From assembly GCF_001898175.1 (NCBI RefSeq), contig NZ_MKTH01000014.1:248850-312849 (forward strand): a stretch of 64,000 nt of DNA, read 5' to 3'. This document shows positions 43,004 to 52,302 of this stretch, in pieces. This DNA is from Cellulomonas sp. 73-92. GTDB lineage: Bacteria; Actinomycetota; Actinomycetes; Actinomycetales; Cellulomonadaceae. The position numbers and the translations under genes were made by a program. Position 1 is the stretch's first letter, and every line of letters begins with the position of its first letter. The notes beneath the pieces are model-generated. The model searched no databases, had not been told where the DNA came from, and saw nothing but the letters and a program-made list of their open reading frames with translations.

Positions 43004-43057
43004 CGTGAGGACCGACCGTGTCGGCCTCTGATCACGACGACCCCCCAGGAGGCGTTC

Positions 43058-44449
43058 ATGACGATGCACGGAGGCGACCACGTGGCGGCGCTCGACGCCG
43101 CCGCCGAGCACGCCAGGGACTGGCTCGCGAGCGTCGGCGAGCGTGCGGTGCCGCCGCGCTCCGACATCGACGCCGTCCTCGCCGCGCTGGCCGGGCCGCT
43201 GCCGGAGCACGGGACGGCCCCGCGGGACGTGGTCGACGAGCTCGCGGCCGCCGTGGAGCCCGGCCTCATGGCGATCGGCTCGGGGCGCTTCTTCGGCTGG
43301 GTGATGGGCGGCACGCTCCCGGCCTCGCTCGGCGCCGACGTGCTCGTCAGCGCCTGGGACCAGAACGCCGGCATGCGGACCCCGACCCCCGGCGTGGTCG
43401 CGGTCGAGGAGACCGCCGCGCGGTGGCTGCTCGAGGCCCTCGGCCTTCCGGCGACGGCCGAGGTCGGCTTCCCCACCGGCGGGACCACCGCCAACCTCGT
43501 CGGGCTCGCCGCGGGCCGTCACGCCGTGCTCGCCCGCGCCGGATGGGACGTCAACGAGCGCGGCCTGATCGGCGCTCCCCCGCTGCACGTGCTCGCCGGC
43601 GAGGAGCGCCACGACTCCGTCGACCTGGCCCTGCGCTACCTCGGCCTCGGGCTGCCGCGCACGGTCGCTGTCGACGACCAGGGCAGGCTGCGCGCCGACG
43701 CGCTCGCCGCCGCGCTCGACGCGGTGCCGGACGGCGAGCCGGTCCTCGTCGTGCTGCAGGCGGGCAACCTGCACTCGGGCGCGTTCGACCCGTTCGGCCC
43801 GGCCATCGCCGCCGCCCACGCGCACCGGGCGTGGGTGCACGTCGACGGTGCGTTCGGGCTGTGGGCGGCGGCCAGCCCGGAGCTCGCGCACCTGGCGGAC
43901 GGCATGTCCGGAGCCGACTCGTGGGCGACCGACGCCCACAAGACCCTCAACGTGCCGTACGACTGCGGCATCGCGATCGTCCGGGACCCGCTGGCGGTCC
44001 GGGCGGCGTTCGGCGCCCACGCGGCGGCGTACCTCTTCGACGCCCCCGGCGCCGCCAACCCCTACGAGAAGGTCCCCGAGATGTCCCGGCGGGCGCGAGG
44101 CGTGCCCGTGTGGGCCGCCTTGCGGCAGCTGGGCCGTGCCGGTGTGGCCGGCCTCGTCGACGGCCTGGCGGCGAACGCCCGCGCGATCGCCGCCGGCCTG
44201 GCGACGATCGACGGGGTCGAGGTGCTCAACGACGTCGTCTACACGCAGGTCGTGCTCGCCCTGGGCGACGACGACCGCACCCGCGCCGTCGGCGCCGCGA
44301 TCCTCGCCGACGGCGACACCTGGATCTCCGGCTCCGTCTGGCACGGACGCGCGGTGCTGCGCGTCTCGGTGAGCAACTGGTCCACGGACGCCGACGACGT
44401 CGCCCGCACGCTGGCCGCCGTGCGCCGAGCCGTCGAGGCCACGCCGTGA
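43058..44449 (+). CDS. PLP-dependent decarboxylase family protein (group II)
   Basis: A 463-residue PLP enzyme related to aromatic-L-amino-acid and glutamate decarboxylases. Seen: GSGRFFGWVMGGTLPASLGADVLVSAWDQN, EVGFPTGGTTANLVGLAAGRHAVL, HVDGAFGLWAAASPELA and the Schiff-base Lys295 in WATDAHKTLNVPYDCG. Substrate not predictable. GGAGG 5 nt upstream fixes the ATG. It stands alone, with two inverted repeats upstream and a strong bidirectional terminator after it. Confidence 0.88.
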   Translation: MTMHGGDHVAALDAAAEHARDWLASVGERAVPPRSDIDAVLAALAGPLPEHGTAPRDVVDELAAAVEPGLMAIGSGRFFGWVMGGTLPASLGADVLVSAWDQNAGMRTPTPGVVAVEETAARWLLEALGLPATAEVGFPTGGTTANLVGLAAGRHAVLARAGWDVNERGLIGAPPLHVLAGEERHDSVDLALRYLGLGLPRTVAVDDQGRLRADALAAALDAVPDGEPVLVVLQAGNLHSGAFDPFGPAIAAAHAHRAWVHVDGAFGLWAAASPELAHLADGMSGADSWATDAHKTLNVPYDCGIAIVRDPLAVRAAFGAHAAAYLFDAPGAANPYEKVPEMSRRARGVPVWAALRQLGRAGVAGLVDGLAANARAIAAGLATIDGVEVLNDVVYTQVVLALGDDDRTRAVGAAILADGDTWISGSVWHGRAVLRVSVSNWSTDADDVARTLAAVRRAVEATP

Positions 44450-44457
44450 CGCGCGGT

Positions 44458-44516
44458 AGCACCCGGTCAGGCGTCGGCCCCCGGATGGAGTGCCATCCGG
44501 GGGCCGACTGGGTGCT
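44458..44516. terminator. Strong bidirectional terminator
   Basis: A perfect 16-bp stem (44473-44488 with 44493-44508, loop AGTG) is extended by a second 7-bp stem AGCACCC/GGGTGCT (44458-44464 with 44510-44516). It sits between the convergent decarboxylase and pflB ends and can serve both. Confidence 0.85.
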
Positions 44517-44589
44517 GCCGCCGCGGGAACGCTCACCAACCGCGGTGACGTACGGCCGGGCGCCGGGCGCGCCCGACCGTCCGTGCTGA

Positions 44590-46857
44590 TCAGGCCGACT
44601 CGTGGAACGTGCGGCTCAGGACGTCGAGCTGCTGCTCCTTGCTCAGCTTGACGAAGTTCACGGCGTAGCCGGAGACGCGGACCGTGAGGTTCGGGTACTT
44701 CTCCGGGTGGTCGATCGCGTCCTGCAGCGTCTCGCGGCTGAGCACGTTGATGTTCGCGTGGTACAGGCCCTCGCTCATGCCGGCGTCGAGGATGCCGACG
44801 AGGTTGGCGACCTGCTCGTCCTTCGTCCGGCCGAGGCCGGACGGCGTGATCGTGTTCGTCAGCGAGATGCCGTCGAGCGCGTCGTCGTAGTCGAGCTTCC
44901 CGACCGAGAGCATCGAGGCGACCATGCCGTGCGTGTCCATGCCGTTCTCCGGGTTGGCGCCCGGCGCGAACGGCGTGCCGGCCTTGTGCCCCGACGGGAA
45001 CGCCCCGGTCGCCTTGCCGTAGACCACGTTGGACGTGATGGTGAGCACCGACTGCGTGGGCACCGCGTCGCGGTACATCGGCAGGTGGCGGATCTTGTCC
45101 ATCACGGTCCTCACGACGAGGGCCGCGAGCTCGTCGGCCCGGTCGTCGTCGTTCCCGTACACCGGGAAGTCGCCCTCGGTGATGTAGTCCACCACCAGGC
45201 CGGTCTCGTCGCGCACCGGGTAGACCTTGGCGTACTTGATGGCCGCGAGGCTGTCCGCGACGATCGACAGGCCGGCGATGCCGCAGCCCATGGTCCGCAC
45301 GATCTCGTCGTCGTGCAGCGCCATCTCGACGGCCTCGTAGGCGTACTTGTCGTGGCTGTAGTGGATGATGTTCAGCGCCTCGACGTAGGTCGCGGTGACC
45401 CACGAGAGCATCTCGTCGTACTTCGCCCAGACCTCGTCGAAGTCCAGCGCCTCGGAGCCCTTGACGCCCTCGTGGCCGCGCACGATGAGCTTGCCGGACA
45501 CCTCGTCGCGGCCACCGTTGATCGCGTACAGCAGCGACTTGGCGGCGTTGACGCGCGCCCCGAAGAACTGCATCTGCTTGCCGATGGTCATCGGCGACAC
45601 GCAGCAGGCGATCGCGGCGTCGTCGCCCCAGTGGCAACGGATCTGCTGGTCGGACTCGTACTGGATCGCCGACGTCTCGATGGAGATCGCGGCGCAGAAC
45701 TCCTTGTAGCCCGCCGGGAGGTTCTCGTCCCAGAAGATCGTGATGTTCGGCTCGGGCGCCGGGCCGAGGTTGCGCAGCGTCTGCAGCAGCCGGAACGAGG
45801 TCTTCGTGACGAGTGGCCGGCCGTCCTCGCCGAAGCCCGCGTCGCTCCACGTGGCCCAGTAGGGGTCGCCGGAGAAGATCTGGTCGTAGTCGATGGTCCG
45901 CAGGAACCGCACGATCCGGAGCTTGAGGACCAGCGCGTCGATGATCTCCTGCGCCAGCTCCTCGGTGAGGGTCCCGGCGGCGAGGTCACGCTCGGCGTAG
46001 ACGTCGAAGAAGGCCGAGAGGCGGCCGATGCTCATGGCCGCGCCGTCCTGGCTCTTCACCGACGCCAGGTAGCCGAAGTAGGTCCACTGGACGGCCTCCT
46101 GGAAGGTCCGCGCCGGTCGGCCCAGGTCGAAGCCGTAGCTCTCGCCGAGCCGCTTGAGCTTCTTGAGCGCCTTGACCTGCTCCGAGTGCTCCTCGCGGTA
46201 GCGGGCCCAGTGCTCGCTGAACGGCTGGTCGGCGACCGAGTCCTTGTCCGCGTTCTTCGCGGCGATGAGGGCGTCGACGCCGTAGAGCGCCACGCGCCGG
46301 TAGTCGCCGATGATGCGGCCGCGGCCGTAGGCGTCCGGCAGGCCGGTGATGATGTGCGAGCTGCGCGCGGCGCGGATGCGCGGCGTGTACATGTCGAAGA
46401 CGGCCTCGTTGTGGGTCTTGCGGTACTGCGTGAAGATCCGCTTGACCTCGGGGTCGACCTCCTTGCCGGCCTCGTGGAGCGCGGTCTCGACCATGCGCCA
46501 GCCGCCGTTGGGCATCATCGCCCGCTTGAGCGGCGTGTCGGTCTGGATGCCGACGACGACGTCGTCGTCCGCGCTGATGTAGCCGGCGGGGAACGCGTCG
46601 ATGTCGGCCGGGGTGTGCGTGTCGACGTCGTAGACGCGTCGCTCCCGCTCGACCGACAGGTACTCACGCTCGAGGGTGTCCCACGTGCGCAGCGTCTTCG
46701 CGGTGGGCCCCGCGAGGAACGCCGCGTCCCCGAGGTACGGCGTGTAGTTGCGCTGGATGAAGTCCCGGACGTCGATCGTCGCGGTCCAAGGGCCTTCGGT
46801 GAACCCGTCCCAGGCCGTCTCGTCTGTCGCGGCGGCGGGGATCTCGGTGATCGTCAT
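44590..46857 (-). CDS. pflB: Pyruvate formate-lyase (formate C-acetyltransferase)
   Basis: A 755-residue glycyl-radical enzyme that splits pyruvate plus CoA into acetyl-CoA and formate under anaerobiosis. The active-site pair is Cys418-Cys419 (AIACCVSPM) and the radical glycine is Gly730 (RVSGYAVNF). [24 protein letters not shown] and [12 protein letters not shown] match PflB. A GGAGGAG site just upstream fixes the ATG at 46857. Its promoter region (46858-47041) holds an ACATGGGA inverted repeat and a CRP-type site. pflA and a second pfl-like gene lie upstream on the same strand. Confidence 0.97.
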   Translation of the reverse strand: MTITEIPAAATDETAWDGFTEGPWTATIDVRDFIQRNYTPYLGDAAFLAGPTAKTLRTWDTLEREYLSVERERRVYDVDTHTPADIDAFPAGYISADDDVVVGIQTDTPLKRAMMPNGGWRMVETALHEAGKEVDPEVKRIFTQYRKTHNEAVFDMYTPRIRAARSSHIITGLPDAYGRGRIIGDYRRVALYGVDALIAAKNADKDSVADQPFSEHWARYREEHSEQVKALKKLKRLGESYGFDLGRPARTFQEAVQWTYFGYLASVKSQDGAAMSIGRLSAFFDVYAERDLAAGTLTEELAQEIIDALVLKLRIVRFLRTIDYDQIFSGDPYWATWSDAGFGEDGRPLVTKTSFRLLQTLRNLGPAPEPNITIFWDENLPAGYKEFCAAISIETSAIQYESDQQIRCHWGDDAAIACCVSPMTIGKQMQFFGARVNAAKSLLYAINGGRDEVSGKLIVRGHEGVKGSEALDFDEVWAKYDEMLSWVTATYVEALNIIHYSHDKYAYEAVEMALHDDEIVRTMGCGIAGLSIVADSLAAIKYAKVYPVRDETGLVVDYITEGDFPVYGNDDDRADELAALVVRTVMDKIRHLPMYRDAVPTQSVLTITSNVVYGKATGAFPSGHKAGTPFAPGANPENGMDTHGMVASMLSVGKLDYDDALDGISLTNTITPSGLGRTKDEQVANLVGILDAGMSEGLYHANINVLSRETLQDAIDHPEKYPNLTVRVSGYAVNFVKLSKEQQLDVLSRTFHESA

Positions 46858-46897
46858 GACGCTCCTCCTTGGGGACGTCATTCAGCCTAGGATTCAG

Positions 46898-46929
46898 ACA
46901 TGGGATGACTTGAGACAAAGGTCCCATGT
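46898..46929 (-). promoter_or_regulatory. Inverted repeat ACATGGGA-N16-TCCCATGT before pflB
   Basis: Perfect 8-bp arms with a 16-nt spacer, about 40-70 bp upstream of the pflB start. The left arm continues as ACATGGGATG, a 10-mer also present before the second pfl gene (50250-50259). Candidate operator for a shared anaerobic regulator. Confidence 0.55.
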
Positions 46930-46954
46930 GTAGCGAACCACCAGGTCACGTGCA

Positions 46955-46970
46955 TGTGATCCGTGTCACA
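46955..46970 (-). promoter_or_regulatory. CRP/GlxR-type site TGTGA-N6-TCACA
   Basis: An exact match to the CRP-family consensus, centred about 106 bp upstream of the pflB start. In actinobacteria CRP/GlxR homologues use this site, so cAMP- or CRP/FNR-family control of pflB is likely. Confidence 0.6.
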
Positions 46971-46984
46971 AGGGTGCGCGCACG

Positions 46985-46998
46985 GCGCCACAGGGCGC
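46985..46998 (-). terminator. Short hairpin after pflA
   Basis: GCGCC/GGCGC with a 4-nt loop, about 45 nt past the pflA stop. Weak, without a T-tract. Confidence 0.25.
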
Positions 46999-47041
46999 GA
47001 CGACGACCCGGCTGTGGGCCGGTACGGGCGACCCCCGAGGG

Positions 47042-47917
47042 TCAGTGGACCTCGACGCCCCGGGCGCGGAACTGCCCGCGGACGCGCTCGACCAGCTCGG
47101 GCGTCGGCGGCCGGGTGTCCGCCAGCTCGTACCGCATGCCGAGGGCGTCCCACTTGTCGCGGCCCATCTGGTGGAAGGGCAGCACCTCGACGCGCGCCAC
47201 GGTCGCCAGCGTGGCGACGTAGTCCGCCACCACCTCGACGTTGTCCCACGCGTCCGTGAGGTCGGGGACGAGGACGTACCGGATCCACATCGCCACGCCG
47301 TGGTCGGACAGCCGGCGCCCGAAGTCGAGCGTCGGCTGCAGCTCGCGCCCGGTGACCCGCGTGTACGTGTCCGGGATCCCGGACTTGACGTCGAGCAGCA
47401 CCAGGTCGAGGTCGTCGAGCATCGCGTCCGTCGCGGCCGCCCCGAGGAAGCCCGACGTGTCGATGGTCGTGTGGACGCCCATCTCCTTCGCGCCGCGCAG
47501 GATGCGCCCGATGAAGGCCGGCTGCATCAGCGGCTCGCCGCCCGACAGCGTGAGGCCACCGCCGGTGGCCCGGAACACGCCGCGGTACCGCGACACCTTC
47601 TTCAGCAGCTCCTCGGCCGTGATGTCCGTGCCGCGCCGCATCTCGAGCGTGTCGGGGTTGTGGCAGTACAGGCAGCGCAGCGGGCAGCCGGCGAGGAACA
47701 CCGTCAGGCGCGTGCCCGGCCCGTCGACGGCCGTGACCAGCTCCCACGAGTGGAGCGAGCCGAGCTGGCCGGTGCGCACCTGCGCCAGCCGCTCGGGCCG
47801 GTCGAAGTCGGCGTTCAGCAGGCCCTGGGTGCCCTGACCGGCGGTGCGGTGGGTCGAGCCGCCGACGAGGGGCGTCGAGAGGTCGACGACGGGCGCCCCG
47901 TCGTGGCTGCTGCTCAT
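47042..47917 (-). CDS. pflA: Pyruvate formate-lyase activating enzyme (radical SAM)
   Basis: A 291-residue radical SAM enzyme that installs the glycyl radical on PFL. The [4Fe-4S] cysteines are C78, C82 and C85 (AGCPLRCLYCHNPD); TLSGGEPLMQP binds SAM; VLLDVKSG and VLVPDLTD follow PflA. The N-terminal 50 residues before GSLHSWELVTAVDGPGTR are an extension compared with E. coli PflA. It starts 5 bp after the second pfl-like gene, so the two share a transcript, and it presumably also serves the downstream pflB. Confidence 0.95.
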   Translation of the reverse strand: MSSSHDGAPVVDLSTPLVGGSTHRTAGQGTQGLLNADFDRPERLAQVRTGQLGSLHSWELVTAVDGPGTRLTVFLAGCPLRCLYCHNPDTLEMRRGTDITAEELLKKVSRYRGVFRATGGGLTLSGGEPLMQPAFIGRILRGAKEMGVHTTIDTSGFLGAAATDAMLDDLDLVLLDVKSGIPDTYTRVTGRELQPTLDFGRRLSDHGVAMWIRYVLVPDLTDAWDNVEVVADYVATLATVARVEVLPFHQMGRDKWDALGMRYELADTRPPTPELVERVRGQFRARGVEVH

Positions 47918-47922
47918 GATCG

Positions 47923-50187
47923 CTACACCGTCACATGGAACGTGCGGCTCAGCACGTCGAGCTGCTGCTCGCGCGAGAGCCGGACGAAGTTCACCGCGTA
48001 GCCCGACACCCGGATGGTGAGGTTGGGGTACCTGTCGGGGTTGTCCATCGCGTCGAGCAGGGTGCCCTTGTCGAGGACGTTGAGGTTGAGGTGGTAGCCG
48101 CTGGACAGCATGTAGGCGTCCAGCAGGCCGACGAGGTTGGCCACGCGCTCCTCGCGGGTGCGGCCGAGGCCGTCCGGCGTCACCGACGTCGTCAACGAGA
48201 CGCCGTCCTGCGCGTCCGAGTACGGCAGCTTGGCCACCGAGAGCGCCGAGGCCAGCATGCCGTGGGTGTCGCGGCCGTTCATCGGGTTGGCGCCCGGGGC
48301 GAAGGGCTCCCCGGCCCGGCGGCCGTCGGGCGTCGAGCCGGTGACCCGCCCGTAGGAGACGTTCGACGTCACGGTGAGCACGTTCTGCGTGTGCAGGGCG
48401 TTGCGGTAGGTGGGCAGCCGGCGGATCTTCGTCATGAACGCGTGCAGCAGGCTCGCCGCGATCTCGTCGACCCGGTCGTCGTCGTTCCCGAAGCTCGGGA
48501 AGGCGCCCTCGACCGCGAACTCCGTCACCAGGCCGTCCGTGGTGCGCAGCGCGTGCACGGTGGCGTACTTGATCGCCGACAGCGAGTCGGCCACCACCGA
48601 GAGCCCGGCGACGCCGCACGAGAGCGTGCGCAGCACGGTGCGGTCGTGCAGCGCCATCGCCAGCCGCTCGTACGAGTACTTGTCGTGCATGAAGTGCACG
48701 CAGTTGAGCGCGTCGACGTAGGTCTCGGCGAGCCAGTCGAGCGTGCGGTCGAGCTTGGCCAGCACGTCGTCGTAGTCGAGCACCTCGCCCTCGACCGGGG
48801 CCGACAGCGGCGCCACCTGGCGACCGGTCACCTCGTCGCGCCCGCCGTTGATGGCGTAGAGCAGCGCCTTGGCCAGGTTCACCCGGCCGCCGACGAACTG
48901 CACCTGCTTGCCGATCCGCAGCGGCGAGACGGCGCACGCGATCGCGGCGTCGTCGCCCCACGCGGAACGGATGAGCTCGTCCGACTCGTACTGCACCGCC
49001 GAGGTGTCGAGCGAGACCTCCGCGCAGTAGTCCTTGAACCCCTGCGGCAGCCGGTCGCTCCACAGCACCGTGAGGTTCGGCTCGGGCGCCGGCCCCAGGT
49101 CGTTCAGGGTCGCGAGGAACCGGAACGAGCTCTTGGTGACGAGCGGGCGGCCGTCCTCCCCCGTCCCGCCGAGCGTCTCGGTGACCCACGTGGGCTCGCC
49201 GGCGCACAGCTCGTCGTACTCGGCGGTGCGCAGGAACCGGACGAGGCGCAGCTTGATGACGAGGTCGTCGACGAGCTCCTGCGCCTCCTCCTCCGTGATC
49301 CGACCGGTCACGAGGTCGCGCTGCAGGTAGACGTCGAGGAACGTCGAGGTGCGCCCCAGCGACATCGCGGCGCCGTTCTGCTCCTTGATGGCCGCGAGGT
49401 ACGCGAAGTACAGCCACTGGACCGCCTCGCGAGCCGTCGTGGCCGGCCGCGAGATGTCGTAGCCGTACGAGAAGGCCATGGCCGCGAGGTCGGCCAGCGC
49501 CCGGATCTGCTCCGCCAGCTCCTCCCGGTCGCGGATGACGTCTTCGGTCGACCGCTCCATGTCGAGCGCCGCCTTCTCCAGCCGCTTCGCGGCGAGCAGC
49601 GCGTCGACCCCGTACAGCGGCACGCGCCGGTAGTCACCGACGATCTGGCCCCGGCCGAAGTCGTCCGGCAGGCCGGTGACGATCTGGGCGCTGCGCGCCG
49701 CCCGCACGTTCGGCGGGTACACGTCGAGCACGCCGTCGGCGAAGGTCTTGCGGTAGGTGGTGAACACCTCGTCGAGCAGGGCCGGCGCCTCGTACCCGTG
49801 CTCCTCGAGCGCCTGGCGCACGGCCGCCCAGCCGCCGTTCGGCATGATGGCGCGCTTCAGCGGCTCGTCGGTCTGCAGCCCGACGACGAGCTCGCGGTCC
49901 TTCTCGACGTAGCCGGGGGCATGCGACGTGATCCGGGACGGGGTCCGCACGTCGACGCGGTAGTCGCCCACGCGCTCGGCCGCCATGAGGCCCTCGACGG
50001 TCGCCCACAGCGCGCGCGTGCGCGCGGTCGGGCCGGCAAGGAAGCTCGCGTCGCCCGCGTAGGGCGTGTAGTTGCGCTGCAGGAAGTCACGCACGTCGAT
50101 GTCGTCGACCCACGGCCCGCCGACGAAGCTCAGCCAGGCACCGGGGAGCGAGTCGACCGCATCGCGCGAGCGGGTGTCGCTGGGCAT
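47923..50187 (-). CDS. Second pyruvate formate-lyase-like glycyl radical enzyme (Cys-Ala active site)
   Basis: A 754-residue PFL paralogue with the same frame as pfl[67 protein letters not shown] and the radical Gly729 (RVSGYAVNF). The active site reads AIACAVSP: Cys418 is kept but Cys419 is Ala (codon at 48931-48933). PFL normally needs both; many other glycyl radical enzymes use one cysteine. It may therefore act on another substrate, be slower, or be inactive. GAGGGGG 5 nt upstream fixes the ATG. It leads the operon with pflA. Confidence 0.93.
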   Translation of the reverse strand: MPSDTRSRDAVDSLPGAWLSFVGGPWVDDIDVRDFLQRNYTPYAGDASFLAGPTARTRALWATVEGLMAAERVGDYRVDVRTPSRITSHAPGYVEKDRELVVGLQTDEPLKRAIMPNGGWAAVRQALEEHGYEAPALLDEVFTTYRKTFADGVLDVYPPNVRAARSAQIVTGLPDDFGRGQIVGDYRRVPLYGVDALLAAKRLEKAALDMERSTEDVIRDREELAEQIRALADLAAMAFSYGYDISRPATTAREAVQWLYFAYLAAIKEQNGAAMSLGRTSTFLDVYLQRDLVTGRITEEEAQELVDDLVIKLRLVRFLRTAEYDELCAGEPTWVTETLGGTGEDGRPLVTKSSFRFLATLNDLGPAPEPNLTVLWSDRLPQGFKDYCAEVSLDTSAVQYESDELIRSAWGDDAAIACAVSPLRIGKQVQFVGGRVNLAKALLYAINGGRDEVTGRQVAPLSAPVEGEVLDYDDVLAKLDRTLDWLAETYVDALNCVHFMHDKYSYERLAMALHDRTVLRTLSCGVAGLSVVADSLSAIKYATVHALRTTDGLVTEFAVEGAFPSFGNDDDRVDEIAASLLHAFMTKIRRLPTYRNALHTQNVLTVTSNVSYGRVTGSTPDGRRAGEPFAPGANPMNGRDTHGMLASALSVAKLPYSDAQDGVSLTTSVTPDGLGRTREERVANLVGLLDAYMLSSGYHLNLNVLDKGTLLDAMDNPDRYPNLTIRVSGYAVNFVRLSREQQLDVLSRTFHVTV

Positions 50188-50239
50188 CGGGTCCCCCTCG
50201 GGTAGACGTCGCCGGGCGTCGACGCTGGTCACGACGGTA

Positions 50240-50267
50240 TCCCGAAAATACATGGGATGTCTCGGGA
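50240..50267 (-). promoter_or_regulatory. Inverted repeat TCCCGA-N16-TCGGGA with shared ACATGGGATG
   Basis: Perfect 6-bp arms with the same 16-nt spacer as the pflB repeat, 53-80 bp before the second pfl gene. The spacer contains ACATGGGATG (50250-50259), identical to the pflB upstream element. Confidence 0.5.
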
Positions 50268-50277
50268 CCATCGTCCC

Positions 50278-50293
50278 CGGGCGGCGGCGCCCG
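50278..50293 (-). terminator. Hairpin downstream of dxs
   Basis: CGGGCG/CGCCCG with a 4-nt loop, about 40 nt after the dxs stop and before the second pfl promoter. Confidence 0.4.
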
Positions 50294-50332
50294 AGCCCGC
50301 TGACCTCGGTGGTTGCCGGGCCGCCGTGGCCG

Positions 50333-52219
50333 CTAGCGCAGCTCGTCGAGCGCGGCCAACGTGTCGGCCGCGATGTCGTGCGGCCGCAGCCGCAGCACGT
50401 CGACGATCTCCTCGCGCGTGGCGTGCGGGAGGAACTGCCGTGGCACCCCGAACGCGCGGACCGGCGTGCCGATGCCCTGCTCACGGGCGCGCTGGCCGAG
50501 CATCGCGCCCGCTCCCCCGTCGACCAGCCCGTCCTCGATGCACACCGTGTGGTCGTGCTCGCCGACGAGCTTGACGAGTGACGTCGGCACCGGCAGCACC
50601 CAGCGCGGGTCGACGACCGTGACCGCCAGCCCGTGGGCCGCGAGCAACCGCCCGGTCTCGAGCGCGGTCGTGGCCATCGGGCCGACGCCGACGACGAGCA
50701 CGCGCCGGGCGTCCGGCGTGGCGCCCTCGTGCCGGGCGAGCACGTCGACCCCGTCCCGGTCCTCGAGCGCCGCCAGCGGCTCGGGCACCGGTCCCTTCGG
50801 GTAGCGGATGACCGTCGGGGCGTCGTCGACGTCGACCGCGGCGCGCAGCGCCGCGCGCAGGGTGTCCTCGTCGCGCGGCGCCGCCAGGCGCAGCCCCGGC
50901 ACGGCGGCGAGCATCGCCATGTCCCACATGCCGTTGTGGCTGGGCCCGTCGTCACCCGTGATGCCGGCGCGGTCGAGCACGAACGTCACGCCCGCGCGGT
51001 GGAGGGCGACGTCCATGAGCATCTGGTCGAACGCCCGGTTGAGGAACGTCGCGTAGACCGCGACCACGGGGTGCAGCCCCCCGAAGGCCATCCCGGCGGC
51101 GGAAGCGGCGGCGTGCTGCTCCGCGATGCCCACGTCGAACACGCGGCCCGGGAACTCGGCCGCGAACGGCGCGAGGCCCACCGGCTGGAGCATCGCGGCG
51201 GTGATGGCCACGACGTCCGGGCGGCGCCGCGCGATGCGCACGATCTCGTCGGCGAACACGCCCGTCCAGCCGAACCGCGACGGCGCCACCGGCAGCCCGG
51301 TCTCGGGGTGGATCTGGCCCACCGCGTGGAACCGGTCGGTGACGTCCTGCTCGGCGGGCGTGTAGCCGCGCCCCTTCTCGGTGATGACGTGCACGATCAC
51401 CGGGCCGCCGTAGGCCTTGGCGTGCCGCAGCGCCTGCTCGACCGCCCGTTCGTCGTGCCCGTCGACCGGGCCGACGTACTTCAGCCCGAGGTCCTCGAAG
51501 AGGCCCTGCGGCGCGACGATGTCCTTGACGCCCTTCTTGAGCCCGTGCAGCGCCTCGTACGCGAGCCGGCCCGGCGCGCCCGAGCGCCGGAGGGTCGACT
51601 TGCCCCACGAGAGCACCGACTCGTACGAGCGCGCGGTGCGGAGCGCGTCGAGGTGGCGCGCCAGCCCGCCGATCGTCGGCGCGTAGGACCGGCCGTTGTC
51701 GTTGACGACGACCACCAGCCGGCGGTCCTGGCCGGCAGCGATGTTGTTGAGCGCCTCCCACGCCATGCCGCCGGTGAGGGCGCCGTCGCCGACCACCGCG
51801 ACCACGTGCCGCTGCGGCTGGCCGCGCACCTCGTTGGCCTTGGCGATGCCGTCGGCCCAGCTCAGGGCCGCGGACGCGTGGGAGTTCTCGACGACGTCGT
51901 GCTCCGACTCGGCGCGGCTCGGGTAGCCGGACAGCCCTCCGGAGCGACGCAGCCGCGAGAAGTCGGAGCGCCCGGTGAGGAGCTTGTGCACGTACGCCTG
52001 GTGGCCGGTGTCGAAGACGATGGTGTCCCGCGGCGAGTCGAACACGCGGTGCAGGGCGATGGTCAGCTCGACGACCCCGAGGTTCGGACCGAGGTGGCCG
52101 CCCGTGCGGGAGACCTGCTCGACGAGGAAGCGCCGGATCTCGGCGGCCAGCGCCTCGACCTGCCGCGGCGTGAGGCGGCGCACGTCGGCCGGCGAACGGA
52201 TGCCCTCCAGCAGGCCCAC
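50333..52219 (-). CDS. dxs: 1-deoxy-D-xylulose-5-phosphate synthase
   Basis: A 628-residue thiamine-diphosphate enzyme, first step of the MEP isoprenoid pathway. Seen: [53 protein letters not shown] (ThDP motif), [15 protein letters not shown], and the C-terminal [10 protein letters not shown]. The transketolase-like middle reads [28 protein letters not shown] 3-5 nt upstream fixes the GTG start at 52219. It follows the glucosidase gene by 83 bp on the same strand. Confidence 0.96.
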   Translation of the reverse strand: MGLLEGIRSPADVRRLTPRQVEALAAEIRRFLVEQVSRTGGHLGPNLGVVELTIALHRVFDSPRDTIVFDTGHQAYVHKLLTGRSDFSRLRRSGGLSGYPSRAESEHDVVENSHASAALSWADGIAKANEVRGQPQRHVVAVVGDGALTGGMAWEALNNIAAGQDRRLVVVVNDNGRSYAPTIGGLARHLDALRTARSYESVLSWGKSTLRRSGAPGRLAYEALHGLKKGVKDIVAPQGLFEDLGLKYVGPVDGHDERAVEQALRHAKAYGGPVIVHVITEKGRGYTPAEQDVTDRFHAVGQIHPETGLPVAPSRFGWTGVFADEIVRIARRRPDVVAITAAMLQPVGLAPFAAEFPGRVFDVGIAEQHAAASAAGMAFGGLHPVVAVYATFLNRAFDQMLMDVALHRAGVTFVLDRAGITGDDGPSHNGMWDMAMLAAVPGLRLAAPRDEDTLRAALRAAVDVDDAPTVIRYPKGPVPEPLAALEDRDGVDVLARHEGATPDARRVLVVGVGPMATTALETGRLLAAHGLAVTVVDPRWVLPVPTSLVKLVGEHDHTVCIEDGLVDGGAGAMLGQRAREQGIGTPVRAFGVPRQFLPHATREEIVDVLRLRPHDIAADTLAALDELR

Positions 52220-52302
52220 ACCCACCTCCGTGCCTCCGGCGACGCTGCCCGCCGGTCCCGCGGGCGCTGGGCGCGGCACGCCCGGCCGTCCACTGTAAGA
52301 CG

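Noticed and set aside
47935..50205. Long plus-strand frames opposite both pfl genes
   Set aside because: Shadows of strongly conserved PFL coding sequence on the minus strand.
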